Source: Apricaphanius iberus (Eukaryota; Chordata; Actinopteri; Cyprinodontiformes; Aphaniidae). Taken from it: a stretch of 64,000 nucleotides of DNA. This document shows, in pieces, positions 1 through 58,459 of this stretch (position 1 is its first letter; each line of letters opens with the position of its first letter). Location: positions 806,001-870,000 of the forward strand of contig JAPXFQ010002671.1 in assembly GCA_028564705.1 (NCBI GenBank), in the 5' to 3' direction. Under the pieces are notes generated by a model. It did not search any database. It saw nothing but the letters and a program-made list of their open reading frames with translations, and was not told where the DNA came from. The position numbers and the translations under genes were made by a program.

Positions 1-290
1 GCAATTTGCTGCTTTCCTCAATGTGACGTTAAAAACAAGTATACTTTCAGCCTTAGAACATACAGAATGTCTACTAGAGTCATAATCATTTTAATTCTTT
101 TCATATCATTCACCTTTATCTGGAAAAAAACAAACATGATGCTGTCCAAACGACACTAAAATTGGCTATATAAGATAATGCTGACATGAACGGTCTTAAA
201 TGAAAAAAATACTGTTAAACACCGTAATATCGATATGTTTTTAAAAATTCTGCGATATGACAATTTTGCCATACCGCCCAGCCCTACTTG
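1..290. repeat. interspersed repeat fragment, hAT-like end
   Basis: The segment ends with atatgacaa...gccataccgcccagcccta (to about 284), which resembles the terminal gggctgggcgatat type of teleost hAT-like elements. A similar atatcg-rich stretch recurs at 14340-14405. Family not established. Confidence 0.3.
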
Positions 291-351
291 CATAAGAACC
301 TACCACAACTTGCTTTAGTCACTGACTAGAGCGAAATGCTGATTAGATAAA

Positions 352-1600
352 AGGAGGCAAATATAGACCGTTAACTGTAAAACATTGCACTTCCTGTTCT
401 AATGCGGTGGGACTTGAGTGACCTTACCCAATGAGCCAATGAATGTCTTAAGGGTTGGTATGTGATGACAGCCAGGAAGTTTCACACAGCTGTGATTCTG
501 GTTTTCAAGTCTCTAAGTCAAAGCTGTAAGAGATTGATCAAATATGACATATATAAATGGCACAAAATCACCGACTTCCTGTTGGGTTTGGACCGTTGCT
601 CCAAGAGACTTTTTTGTAGATCCTTAGACACTATATATGCATGCTGAGCCTCATAATACTCAGATGAAGTATGGCTTGGGGCTGGTGTTTTTAAGGCTTC
701 TAGGGGTGCTGTGGAGTAATTAGTCAACATCCACCTGATATTAGCATATATATTAGCACATAGCATATCTGTCCGAGGATGGACTACTATGTATCGTGTT
801 GAATCTGGTCCAGATCGGACGAGTTTTCTGGAAATCAGAGACAAACGTATGGCTATGGCGAGATGTTGCATTTCGTCTCATCGCCACAGCCACACCCTTT
901 TTCTGAAACCGTCAGTGCTCGATACAGAGTGACCCTAAGGTTTTTACAGCACTCTGTACCATGTCGTGCTGATTGTCTCAGGGTGTAAATTGTAGGCCTT
1001 TCAGAGCAAAACATTGCACTTCCTGTTCTGGCAGTGATTTCAGAAGTTGGCAATCTAGGATTGTCAGGGACCCGATGAACATCCACTACAGAAGGATTCA
1101 TCCCTCCGTGACTTTCTGAAGAGGAGTTATAACTGCTTTAATATTTTGGCGGTTAGTCAGTTTTTGAGGCCTGGCCCCGCCACTTCCACATGCTCAAAAA
1201 CTCAAACCTTTGATAACTTTTGATCCCCCGTGCCTGAAGGCCATCTTGACTGATTTACAAGCTGATCAGTTGAAATTGATCAATTGTGGAGGCTGTAAAT
1301 GTGAAAAACGGGGTCAACATTGCACATATAAACCAAGATAGCCGACTTCCTCTGCTTTTGGGACCACGGCGTTTTGAGGCTTTCTGGAAGGTCTCGGGAA
1401 GCTCTAACACTGTGCTGAAGGGCATGTCTGTACGATGAACTAAGGTTACGCACGCCTCACTACCATACAGAAAATCTTGAGTTTTTGTATATGTCCCCAA
1501 AAATATAGCCCCCCAAAAAGCTATTTAATTTGACCGAAGAATAATAAGAAACAGTACATATACAATAGGCCTTCGCAGAGCTTAGCTGCTTGGGTCTAAC
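352..1600. repeat. decayed interspersed repeat with internal duplication and terminal hairpin
   Basis: A 22-base exact match occurs at 379-400 and 1008-1029 (core acattgcacttcctgttct). Related phrases (ccgacttcctgttggg near 570, gccgacttcctctgc near 1343) recur. The block ends in an imperfect hairpin at 1567-1597 (aggccttcgcag ... ctgcttgggtct). No open frame. A multi-copy teleost repeat is likely; class unknown. Confidence 0.45.
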
Positions 1601-1799
1601 TATGAATTAAAATAGAAGAACAATGGAACAATCCTTTATTTTCCCACGAGGGGAAATTAGGTTGTAACAACAGCAGAGCAAGAACAAAACAGAATTTAAT
1701 TGTCCAGAGAAAGTATGTATACTATGGACATAGTTACAAGTGACCACAAAATAAAAATTTCAAGTGAAAAATAAACATTTTCAGTGAAATTATTACAGA

Positions 1800-1912
1800 G
1801 TTTCCACATTTTATGTATCGGTTCATGGTATTTGTTAACCAACCAATACTGATGCAAGTTCATTAGAATGGAATTGAGCCTGATTCCAGTGTCTGTATCG
1901 GTGCATCCCTAG
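1800..1912. repeat. hAT-like element terminus
   Basis: Ends gtatcggtgcatccctag at 1895-1912. The same terminal phrase, with small changes, closes the repeats ending at 36450 and about 59480. Confidence 0.4.
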
Positions 1913-2149
1913 TTTGCAGTAAAGGAGGACATGTTTCAAGAGGAAGGAGCTGGACGGAAAGGCACAGTTCTTTATTTATGGATGCATCTGCATCCAAACA
2001 CCTACCTTTTCAAGCCAGAGTTTTTATAATTGTATAATTACAACTGTGTGTTCTATTTGGGGTGTTATGTGACAGATTAGTGTTTAATTGTGAGTAAAAT
2101 AAATAGTTGTTTACAGTTTTTTTCTGTAATAAAAAATATGTAAAGTGCA

Positions 2150-3170
2150 GGGTGTCCCCATAAAGTTTCAGACCCTCTCAATCTTATTCCTCCAAATAAA
2201 GTCAAGTGCAACCTTTAGCCTTTAGAAGTCACCTAATTATTAAATAGAATTCACCTATATGCATCTTAATCTAATTTGTTGTCGGTGCATTGACATGCAG
2301 TAAAAGAAAACCGCATTATTGCCTTAGTCCGACTGAATTCTGACTTCTAAAATTCATTACACACCTAGTTTATAATGCACCCAAATAATGCGGTTGGAAA
2401 ATCAAAATTTTCTGCCTTTTAACAAAAGAGGCAGTTTAGTGGAGCTATTAGCTGCCTGGGCAATCAACCTTGGGGAAATGACGACACCATAGAAGCGGGA
2501 ATAACGCTGTAACGAGCTGGAACAAAGGATGTAACACAATCAAACAGTGCGATACTTATAAAATGAACCGTGCTGTAGCGTTGTTGTCGTCCATTTCTTC
2601 AGGCATTGTTCATATCCTGCTTTTACTCTGTCTGCTGCTTTGCTGCCAGCACCTGTGTGTTTAGGCCAACCGGAAGAAGGCCAACGTGAACTGGCGCGTG
2701 TCACCACCTACTCGATTTAGATGTGTGTGTAAATGTACTGATTGTTGAAAGTATCAGAAGTTTTTAGGATTTTAGTGAACAAACGGCATCATGAAGACCA
2801 TGGAGGACAGGAGATTGGTCAAGATTAAAAAAAGCGGCGTGAGGTCCGGATAAAATCAGATCACGAGCTTGAGTATGCTGCAACTGCAAACAATTTAACA
2901 CGTTAATTTTATTTGCCTTTTTTTTAATCATCACCTGTTTCCAAAATGCTATGTGTGGGGATGCACAAGCTGCACATCACCCTGAACACACCATCCCCAT
3001 GGTGATACATCTTGGTGGCAGCATCCTGTTGTGGGGATGCGTTTTTTTAACAGCAACAGATTGACGGAAGTTCGTGTTCAGAGTTGCTCTCCATCCAATC
3101 TGACTGAGTTGAGTTATGCTGTAGAAAAGGATGGGGCTAAAGGTTCCACCCTTATACTAGAGAGTTTCCG
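2150..3170 (+). mobile_element. decayed Tc1/mariner relic, with probable nested insertion
   Basis: Plus-strand traces typical of Tc1 elements are present. They include gtcacctaattattaaatagaattcacct-like 5' sequence near 2228-2255, catcatgaagaccatggagg near 2786, and tgcacatcaccctgaacaca near 2972 followed by ggcagcatcctgttgtgggg near 3016 (the transposase HHPEHT / GGSILLWG region). The frame is broken throughout. About 2290-2700 interrupts the relic and contains the inverted pair aaccgcattatt / aataatgcggtt near 2309 and 2384, so another small element may be nested. Confidence 0.55.
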
Positions 3171-3191
3171 ATAGCACTTTTTTCTGCTGCT

Positions 3192-3394
3192 CAGTGTTTC
3201 CCACCCCTGGTCCTCAAGGCACACTGCCCTTCATGTTTTAGGGTTTTCCCTGCTTCAGCACAGCTGATTTCAGTTGGTGGCTGATTAACAAACTTTTGTT
3301 GAGATTCAGTCTTCTAAATCAGGAATGTTTAAGCAGGGAAACTTCTAAAACACTCAGGACAGTGTGCCTTGAGGACCAGGGTTGGGAAACACTG
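3192..3394. mobile_element. short palindromic MITE (hAT-like non-autonomous)
   Basis: The terminal sequences cagtgtttcccacccctggt and accagggttgggaaacactg are near-perfect inverted repeats. They continue inward as cctcaaggcacactg / cagtgtgccttgagg, leaving about 200 bp in total. No coding potential. Confidence 0.75.
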
Positions 3395-3591
3395 CTTTAA
3401 AGAATCAAACTCCACTTGCTCTTTCACATGATGCTAAACTAAATGCTTTATACGCTTGATGCTGTTAAATTTAGCACCCATTTGTACCACCTCTAGAAAG
3501 TTTAGTTCTGCATAATAGGCAATAGGATTTGTATCTAGCAACGCAAAACAACCATCATGCAAGATTTTATCACTGCCTATCTCAGTACGTG

Positions 3592-3691
3592 GTAGGGTTG
3601 GGCAGGAATTTTTTTTTTGCATTGTATCTGTTTTTAGACAGAAGTACTTGCCGATACAGTGCATATCCGATATTGGTATTGGCCCAACCTT
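3592..3691. repeat. small inverted-repeat element
   Basis: The ends gtagggttgggcag and ttggcccaaccttac are approximate inverted repeats about 100 bp apart, with a poly-T between. Looks like a truncated MITE. Confidence 0.35.
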
Positions 3692-4074
3692 ACTTTGTAC
3701 ATGCAAAGCTGGTAGAGACAAACCGTAAAAGACTTGCAGTGGTAGGTGGAACAAAACAAGTGTTTTTGCAAGTATTCACTAGACAGTGTTGAATTCCGAT
3801 TCATCCCACATTTTCTCCGTTTTTATTTTTAAAGTATGTGAAAACTTTTTCTTGATGAGTTTATGAGCTTTATATATGGTCCATGACTTATAGTTATGTA
3901 TTCCGGATACCTCAGACTCCATCCTGTTAGATAGAACAACATAGATTGAAGCATAATGAGCCTTGTTTTTTTCTGAATTGACAAGATTGTAAATAATTCG
4001 ACTCAGCCTCTGTGTTTCCCTCCTTCTATCTGCTCCCCAGTCTGGGCCTAATTCTACCCATTTCTTCTTCTCAG

Positions 4075-49024
<44,950 letters not shown>

Positions 49025-49719
49025 GTATCCTTTAAAACTTGGTTGACAGAATGTTGTAGAGCTACAGGTAGGTCATGGAGACTGAGGTTTCACTCCAAGT
49101 TTGTCTTGTCTTCAGTCAATCTTCTATTGCCATGATTCTCAAGCTGTTGTACACGTACCACCAATGGTACGCAAGCTCTCCCTAGTGGTACTTGGAGGAA
49201 AGTTCTGAATATTTTTTTAAATTAAATAAATTCAGAAATGTACCATTCACACACGGTGTGGCTGTGGCTGCCAACAATTACCAATAAATAGTCCTTATTA
49301 GGAGTAAATAAGCCTCCTTCTGTTAATTGCCAAAAGTTAAACGGGCAAACCTTCTCTACTGCATGTTTAAATTTGTCATGATCTTAGTACTTGGAGAGCT
49401 CGACATTTTCTCAGGTGCTACCTACTGTAAAAATGTTCAGAAATACTGCTCTATTGTATGCAACTTTTAGACGTTTTCACTGGGTTATTTCAGCTGTTGG
49501 GATCTGATTCCCAAACTTTTAAGGTGTTTCCCGAAAAATGTGAAACTCCTTTTTAAAGATGGCCTTCTATTTGATTTCCGCTGCACATACATTAAAAAAT
49601 TTTTTGTTTTTTAATTCCAAATTGTTAAGAAAAAATTTTCCCCCTTAAGTAGAACACATGTTTTGGTAGATTAAATTTAAATTACAAGACTTTCAGGATT
49701 TGACTGGGTATGATAACAA

Positions 49720-51560
49720 GGTTTTAGTTATGCATATAACCATTGTTCCCTGAAGGAGAGGAATGAGGTACAACTTACATCCTATTGGTATTTATGACAA
49801 TTCTAATCATGCCTGTGAACGTAAATTACGGAGGACAATACCATTCAAGCGATTCACTTGGTACAGCTTAGGCTTAGCTTAGCCAGCTATCAAGACTGGG
49901 CTGAGAAAGCAACCTAAAGCGGCAAGCATACTCAGCAGAAAGAACCGAATGAGCCACCAAAGGGGCTGTAACAAGCTGTAAAACCGCACAAAAGTGGAGG
50001 AGAGGCTCATCTTGCAGCCAAACATATATCACCAACCAAAGCCCGTTTAAACGGTGCCCATAAGTAGCCATGCCTCTAGTGGACTGCACTCTGACCCCCT
50101 GGGACAGCTGAAGACATTTGGCACTGTAACACAGGAAAATGGTCTCCAAAATACAATGGGACAGCTTCAGCTTTGACAGAGCAGAGGTTGGAAGGTTTGG
50201 CAAAACATAAAAACGGTTGATCAAATGATCTGAATGTTTGGATGTAAGGTGACCTTTGACCACTCTGACAAAAATTTCAGGGACGAAGGGTGCACGAAAG
50301 AGCATAAATATCTCCCACCTGCTTGGCCAAGGCCAGCTCCAGGCTTATAAGACAGAAACTTCACATTCACTGACTTGAAGTGCTCCATACGGGGGGCCAC
50401 AAAGACCCTTCAGTACAGGTGTCGGATCCCAGGAAGGAAAAGAGGGCCTTAAAAAACTACTCAGCTAAGAGGTGTGCGCGATGGGGAACCCCATTAAAGC
50501 CTTAATGGCAGGCAGAAACAGCTGGCAGATAAACTTTCAAAGTGAAGGAGGATAAACCCCTGTCCATCACCTCTTGCAGAAATGTTGGAATGTCTTCAAT
50601 CAAGGTTTCTGAACAAACTATAGATCTGGCCAGGCACCACTGCCCAAAAGCCCTCCACTCATAAGCATACGAGCTCTTGAGCTCTGCTTTGTGGCCACCA
50701 CTGGTGAGTGAAGTCCCCAATCTAGCAGGTTGGATCTTTCAAAAAGAAGGGGGAACCGCTGCCTCCAAGCAGAGCACCATCTTTTTCTTACCCGCGGCTG
50801 CTTGCATGCAAAGTTTATGTATAAAATTGTGCTGTTGATCTCCAGCAAAGCGGGAAGACGCAGCTTTGTATGACCAACATGGGATGCAGTCCTTTGTTGG
50901 AGGCTCAAAGTTAAACTGAGGTACCTCCAGGTCGGATTCATTTAGCCAATCCATCATTTCAATGTCGTTTGCCCAGCTAGGAGCAGGGACTTCGAACCAG
51001 TAGACTGTCCTCGCTCGACCCACGAGATACAGGGACAGCCGTCTCGAACATCATTGAGTCTCCCTGCACCATAGCAGTGTCCCGAAGGAGCTGCTGGACA
51101 ATTATGACAGAACACGATGCCTCTAGATCCGACAGCGTTCTCCTGGGATGAAGGATCCCATGTCTGGGATGAAGACCAGACATGCCTCAAGCCGCAGCCC
51201 TGAACACAGGGGCGAAGAGCAGTGTTCTGCTTCACCGACTACCACTCTGTGCTCATCCAGAACCACGGAACGAAGCAGGCCAGAAGGGAAGGCATGAAGG
51301 GATAGCTGAAGCATTGAAAAATAGAGCTCAGTGGGCATGTGTGCTAGCCTGTGGGCAGCGATGGCTAACACCAGCGAGCAGTTGAACTCATTTTCGTTGC
51401 AACAGACTTATTGTGTGCTCCTAGCGAGGCGAACGCGGTAAGAACTGCAATATGAGAGTGAAGGCAGGTATTTATAGGCGATTCAGGGCCACCACCTGGG
51501 GTCAATAGCACCTACGTTGTGCCGAGTGATTTGACTGAATGGGAACAGATTTTCTTATAC
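49720..51560 (-). mobile_element. degraded DIRS-type tyrosine-recombinase retrotransposon
   Basis: Two minus-strand pieces match the DIRS tyrosine recombinase. The N-terminal core-binding part is at 50502-50720 (YEWRAFGQWCLARSIVCSET, FLQEVMDRGLSSFTLKVYL, PAVSACH). The C-terminal catalytic part is at 49874-50305 (QGVRVQSTRGMATYGH, then in another frame STFVRFYSLL). The HxxR box reads QSTR, so the His is replaced. The two pieces are separated by stops and a frameshift. The left edge has cattgttccctgaaggagag, a phrase seen at DIRS termini of fish. Reverse transcriptase/RNase H sequence is not visible; 50740-51480 has short frames I cannot assign. Non-functional relic. Confidence 0.75.
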
Positions 51561-52864
51561 ACAGAACAGCGGAGAATATCTGCTAGGTTTTATACAAGAT
51601 GACGCACTTCCAAAAAAAGCTCTACTGTCATAAAAGTAGAGGATAAAACACAAGTTCTGGTCTCACCAGCCGGTTTACAAGTTTCTAAATATCCCATTTT
51701 TTATCTGTGAGCAACTTATATTCTGCTACTTAAAGAGTTTGGATACTTTTCCTTTTTACATTTAAGTTCACGCTATAACTGTGTTCTGTGGCGTGCTTCT
51801 GAAATCCTCCTAAATGTTTGACTCAGTGAGAATGTATTTTGATGCTCAGTTTGAGGAGTAACAGTGGAGAATCGATGTCCGGTGGGATTTGCTCCTGTGA
51901 TAGAGGTGTATTTAGTCTGAAGTACATTTTAGCGGATCGCAGGAAGGTGCAGGGTATGTCTTGTCTGTGTGTTGCTACGTGTATCCAAGTGTGAAGAGAG
52001 AATAGAGGAACGGACGAGTGCGTGTACAGTTTTCCTGATCCGATGTGATGGTAGCGCGGTTTGCAGAAGCCAGAAGTCGATACTTATTGATGAATCCCCT
52101 TTGTAGCTCAGTTTCTAAATGAGAGGCTTTGCTCTGTGGTCTCATAGACAGACATGCACGCACACACCTCCACACAAGTGTCCACATTTGCACTTACTGA
52201 TAATTACACTCACAATGTTCAAACACTTCTGAGGTGAAATAATGTATCCAATAAGTGCATCCACAACCGGCCCTTTCAATGAATGCACAATCAACGACAC
52301 ACTCTGATTTGTAAGCTAAGTAATTTCCTTTAAGCTGCAGTTCCAGCAATTTGTTCTCGTAATGACAGTGTCTGCAGACGTCTTCATCTTAAAAGGCAAA
52401 GTTTGATTGTTTGGTGGTAACTTTTGAAACTCCGTTGCTGAAATGTTTGAGTGAAATGTTTCAGCAAAAGTTCTCTGGCAACTTTCACTGAGATTTTTAT
52501 TCAGAATTTATTTCTGGTCTTTTCTGGGACATTTCCATTGAATTGTTTTATTTCAGTTTTTAATTCATAATCAAGGTGATAAGTATATAGATTCACTCTA
52601 GGCATGGCAAGTTATAAACGGTAACAACCAGTAATTTCAATATTGTTCTGATGAGGCTAGCCACAATTATCCCTGTTGCTTGTACCACACTTTCTCCTTC
52701 CACCTAACCTTCTATTAATATACTAGGATACAGCCCCAGCTTCTGTTGCAATGACTTATGTGTCAAACTCTTATCTGCTTGTAGTGATAATGAAATATTT
52801 AAAAAAAAATATGGTTCACAGACCTAAACAGAAAATGTGAAATTTTTCAGTTAAGGATTTGATT

Positions 52865-52933
52865 AAGAATAGTCCAGTGAGAAAAACATGCTCACTGGAC
52901 TATTCTTAGGGGCACTTAGAGTGCCCCTAAGAA
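52865..52933. repeat. two overlapping perfect hairpins
   Basis: Arm aagaatagtccagtgag (52865-52881) is perfectly inverted at 52891-52907 with a 9-base loop. Arm ttcttaggggcact (52903-52916) is perfectly inverted at 52920-52933 with a 3-base loop (tag). The hairpins share ttctt at 52903-52907, so they cannot both form fully. Confidence 0.9.
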
Positions 52934-55900
52934 GAAGTTGTAAAAAGAGGCTACTTTCCGACTGCCGCTGTTTTCTTTAGTCATCTCACATCCTTTACCC
53001 ACCATATTAATTTCCTCCTTGTTTTTGTTTTTTGATTTTTTTTACCGTTCCCTTTCCTTTTATTTCCTATTCTCTCCTCGTCTGCTTTTCTCTTAAATGA
53101 ACAGACTAATTGACAAAACAGGATAGATGGTGGAAAAAATTCATCAAGCAGATTTCCAACTAATTTTCACTTTCTTTTAGATATTTATGTCCTTTTTTGT
53201 GTTTTCTTATTGAGGTGACTCATTTTCCCTGTGCAGACATCTGTGTTCCTTAATCTTTTTGTCTTTCTTTTGTTTTATAGTCTGTTTATGTACTGGAGAG
53301 GGTCTGCATGTGATGACACACGTGTCTTGTATGTGTCTTCCTGAGTGTTTGTGTGTGAGTCGGTGAGAGTCCCGGTGTGTATTGATCGGTGGTAAGCAGC
53401 AGGTCGATGTCTCTGACAGGCTGAATTACAGTAATCAGTCATTATTGACTCCCCGTGTCTCTGCTATGCTCACTGCTCTCCTCCTTCACCACTTCTCTGC
53501 TTCTTCTTATCCCTCAACTCCTTTCTACTCTGTCTGCTTTTTCATCCCTTCTTATCCCAACATTCCTGTTTTTCCCTCTTTAATTATTTCCCTCCTATTT
53601 CTCCTACTATTTTTGTTTCTTGGTGAATCTTGTTGAATTCCTGTTTTTTGACAATTTATTTGTTCCTCTTATTTTTGTGCTTGCACAAAACTACTATAAA
53701 ATGAAAGGAATCTTTTCATGATTTAGGTCATCTTAATGCTAATTTGTAGAAAATCTATGAATTGCTTCAGTGATTTTTGAACTAAGACAGATTTCTGCCT
53801 CACTCAAAAATATTATAACGTTTTACAATGTTATCACTTCATAGCTTCTTTATAATCAGGGTAATTTGATTAATAAATATATAGTTTTTAAATGATGTCG
53901 TGCACACACCTCAGAATTGACTGTTCAGCTACGATAAGTCTTTCTTTCTAATGGCTTTGGCAGATTTTAGATTACGTCTATACAAACTCTTCCCACCGTT
54001 AGTTAGCCAGTTGTGTGAAAAATTTAGTGTTTTCAAAACCCTCCGCGTTGTATCTGTTTGTGTAAAAGCTGTTGTCTTTGACAGCAAGTGTTAAAAATTC
54101 CTACGAATTGATGAATCTGTTATTTAAAAATTGAGAATAATTACATGTTTGAATTGGACAAATGTGAAAAACGGCCTCGAGATGTGTAAAGATAAGGACC
54201 TTTGTGATCTCTAACAGAGATGATTTATTTGAGAAATGCTAGACTACATTTTAACCCTGGCTATGTATTGTGATGTGCTTTTACATAATCCCAAATCCAC
54301 TTCTGATTGGCCAATCCAGACCGCATGGCGACTGCTCCCCTAGAAGTCCGTCCATCCATCCTGTCTACCTCCCCATCCTTTCATCCATCCATCTTCATTC
54401 ATTCTAAATAGTTATTTACTTTCCCATCCATCAAGTTTCTGCTGATTAATATATCTAACATGAATTCATAGTTACCTTGAATTTTTACTCTTAAAAAAAT
54501 TAGGCATTCCGACATTAAAACAGTTGTAGATGCCCAAAGAGATTACTGATGAATGTAAATAAATAAAAGATTACCCAACAGATGTACTAATACCAATGTG
54601 GTGTCTATAATTAGTGTCCCTGTATTTTGTTCCCAATATTTTATCACAAGTATTTCTGAGTTTGTCCAAAACATTTTTTTCAACAACTATTCATGCCACT
54701 CATGATTTTTTTAGCACCAAAATACCAAAAATGCTTTCAAGAATAGAATGTTTTCATCAGCAATTACCTCTGCTTCCATTCTTTGCGATTTTTAGTTCTT
54801 TGTGGAATCATAATTATTTTTACTTGTGTAAAAAAAGCATAGATTTCATTGGGATGAAGCATGAGCATGCCATGATGAGGTTATCTCCATCGCTGCAGCA
54901 CCTGGTGCTGCATAACGTAGCTGATCAGGCCTTTTTAAAAAACATTTTCCTATAAACACAGTAAAATCTCAGAAAGCTTTAACGCTTCCACAGCTTCCAA
55001 AATTATAATGGTGCTGGCTTTACAAAATATTTAATAAATGTCAGTCAATGAAACATCAGGAACTCTTGAAGCCCCAGACCGAGTCAGATTTGAGAGATTT
55101 AGTTAATTGGTTGATAATTTGCCTGTTTGATGTCTCGTTTGTCATGTATTTGTTTAGATACCATTTTTAAGACTTTATCTTGACCTTTTTGTAACTGTAT
55201 AATTTGTAACATTCAGCAGCAATACCAGGAAGTTTTGACGTTCACATAGAAGTAGTAAAATAAATGCATAAGGTGTTGCATAAATATGTGTGCCTTTGTG
55301 TGAATTCATTGTGCTGCTCTTGACATAGAGGGATCCTTTTGAGGGGCTCGCACAGTGGAGAAATAGAAAGAGGAAGGGCAGGTTGGCGGGGCAAAGTATG
55401 TCAATGATAACTGGCATTTTTTTCTTTCCCTCTTCCTGTCTGCCCTCTTCCCTCCCTTGCTCAGTCTCTTGGCCCTCGGGGCAGTCCATCTGCCTTTTCT
55501 CTGCCTCTGATCTTTCATTCACCATGACTAGAGCCATCCAAAAGCACTCGAAGTGCCAGGCTGCTGGGGCAGCTGTACGCGAGCATGGCTCAATCTGACA
55601 ATATCAGCTCAATGCAGGAAGAAGGTCTAGTCCAAAACTCCCCGCATTAACATGCTTCCTTCACCAGTTTAAAGGGAACTTTTTCTGCCGTCTGATAACT
55701 TGTGCAGTCGCAGCAGCAGATCTCTGCGCACAGTAGCGGAGGACGCCACCATCAATGCATTCCTTTGATTAGACCAGATGAAGGAAAGGAGCTTCCTGCT
55801 GAGTGATAGATTGGTGTCATATCTTGAACCTAGAACCCGATATAATTTAAATAAGATCAATCCCACTTCATACCACACTGTGTACTTTAAGTTCCAGCTA

Positions 55901-58459
55901 GGTAAAAATATTTATACATATTTATTAGATAAGACTAAAAGCTTCAACTATTACAAATGTTTTAACAAATACTTGAATAATTTTTGTTTTTAGATTAATT
56001 ATATAGTGGCAAACGTGACTGTTAAATTAGTACAAACAAGCAACAACACTAAATTAAATAATTAAATATCGTTAAAAATCTTTCGCTTTATTAAAACTGA
56101 AGAAGGTGCAGAAGTGAGCCCCTTTAAGGATTAAAATCTTTAATATCATCTGAAGGGTGGTAATAACTCCTTATTAATGCTGTAGTCGTTCAGTTAAAGC
56201 GAATATGAGAGTATTTCTTGCTCAATCTCAGTTTTGTGAGCAAAACTTTTGCTGTGAGACCCATTGGAGGTTTTATAATACGGAGATCAGGGTGTAGCAG
56301 TGTGCGATGGCTTTTCTGTTTGTTTGTGAAAGCGTCTCTGGCAGTCCTCTATCTGCTTCTGGGTGATGGTGGTTCTGGGGAACAATGTTGGAGTGATGCT
56401 AAGCTGCTGCACCAACAGACCACCATTCAAACACACACTGCCAGCAAGTGTTTGTGTGTGGATGAAATTTTAAACACACATCACCTATCTACTGATACTC
56501 CTGCACATGATGCCGTTTGTATACATGTTTCACTCTCAGGATTAGAGTGCGTCTCCCCTCTGTGATAGTTGATTGGCAGAGATCGTTGCACTGAGGCTGG
56601 GGTCAGCATATGGCTCCGTATGATAGCGCTGCTGTGTTAGTGTGTTGCAGTGTGTGTGTGTCTGCCTCTTGCCTCTCCTTCACACAGTTCCCAGTGAAAT
56701 GATGGCAGCTCTGGGCATGTAGCGCTATTATCCCCCATATTCACACACACACGAATGGCAGCCAACGCTAGCGGCCTGCTTGGCTTCTCTTTGACAGCTC
56801 CCACAATAGAGCTTATTGTCCAAGTGAGGCTACAATCTGCTGTGTGTGACAAGCAGTGTATGTGTTATTCACTGTTGGTGGAAAGGTGGGGGGAAAAAAA
56901 AAACTGAAGACATTTTATTATTGTGGATAATGAAACTTGGTCATGTTATCCATAACCTCCCTCAGACTTTATTGCAACCGTCACACACCTAAAACAAGCT
57001 TCCTTAAAGGTAGAGACTGAATTTAGTTTTATTTGACAGACTCTTATTTGAAATTAGCACATCAACTTGTAGAGTAGTGATCGAGAAACGGGAAGAAATT
57101 AAGCAGTATCTGTTTCTGAATTTTGGGAAACATTCGAACATGAACCTGAAAAAAAGAATCTTGGATTAATTTACTTCTTAAGAATAAGAATGAGTAAGGA
57201 GTTAAACCTAGAGCTGTGATTAGGGTGAGGATTGTGGTTAATTATTTCCTGCCGGGTGGATGGAGGAAATGAAAAGAAAGTGACGAGGTGAAGGGGCTCA
57301 CAGCTAAACTCTTCCACTTCTCCTCGAGGGAAAAGTGTGTTTGTCTATCCGACTCCGTAAAAACGTCAGTCTGCTTAACAGTCACACACTTGTGTGAACA
57401 CGTGTTGATTTTAATCTATTTGAATATTAGGCCAATTTCTCAATAACTCAACACACTGTTTTTAGATGAGGGTTAGCATTCATTTAATCTGCTGCCATGA
57501 ACGCTAATATAAATGTGTCTGCAGTGAAAATATGCTAGATGTTTAAAATAATCATATGAATCAGTGCTCCATCCATTCATTCGCCCTCCCATCCAATTAC
57601 CCATTTATACCTCCATTCAACCACCCACCCACTCATTCATTCATCTACCCATCCATCGAATAATCATTAATTCCTTCTACATTTCATTTCATCCATCAAT
57701 TCCTCCACCTGAGACCAGTAACTCATTGCCAATCTGGGGATTATTTTCTGGTTAAGCGTTTCAGCCTCAGACTTTGAAGTGCTTTTGAAAACAATGTTGA
57801 TGACGCAAAAAACTTAATTGTAAAATTGTGATTTACACGCCAAAAGTCATTCAGTATTTAAAAAAAAAAAAAAGTTATTTACATTCTCACCTAAACTCAA
57901 AATTTAGATTTGGATAAATAAGTTTGACATGTTAATTTACTCTGAGTACATTGCTTCATATCATGTTTTATAGTCTAAATCCTGAAAATAAATGTTTCCC
58001 GTCTTAAATGAGAGACCGGTGTTGGTCTGCGTTAATGCCTGTCAGCGAGAGCTGTGCAGGCACATGAGTTGTTGCCATCAGTGGCTCGATCACACCTTCT
58101 CGGAGCAGACCCCCCTGTGACTGGTAAACAAGTTAATCTGCGGCGTTGTGTGTGTGCGCGTTGGTGCGTGGATGCTCTCCGTGGCCTGGTGTTTGAATGT
58201 AAGTATCTTGTGTGACAAGGTGTTTAAGATTCAAGAAGGGATCTCATAGATGACCGAGGCCGAGAAGTGCTGCACAGCAAACTGTTTTGTCAGGAGCTCC
58301 AATAGCCATCTGGATTTTGGGCTTGTTGAGACACCAACAGCTGCAGTGAAGGCTGGAGATTTTCTAAATTGTAAAGAAAAAGTGATCATTATTAGCTGTT
58401 AATAAGCTAATAAGGTGACATTTTAAAAAAATGTGACAAAGGAATAAAAAATTGAAAGA

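Noticed and set aside
1567..1597. Rho-independent type terminator or Helitron 3' end
   Set aside because: The hairpin is imperfect and this is a eukaryotic repeat; the CTRR end expected of a Helitron is not clear.
1..4074. Search for the ralgapa1 initiator exon
   Set aside because: No sequence resembling the conserved N terminus was seen; the region reads as transposon debris.
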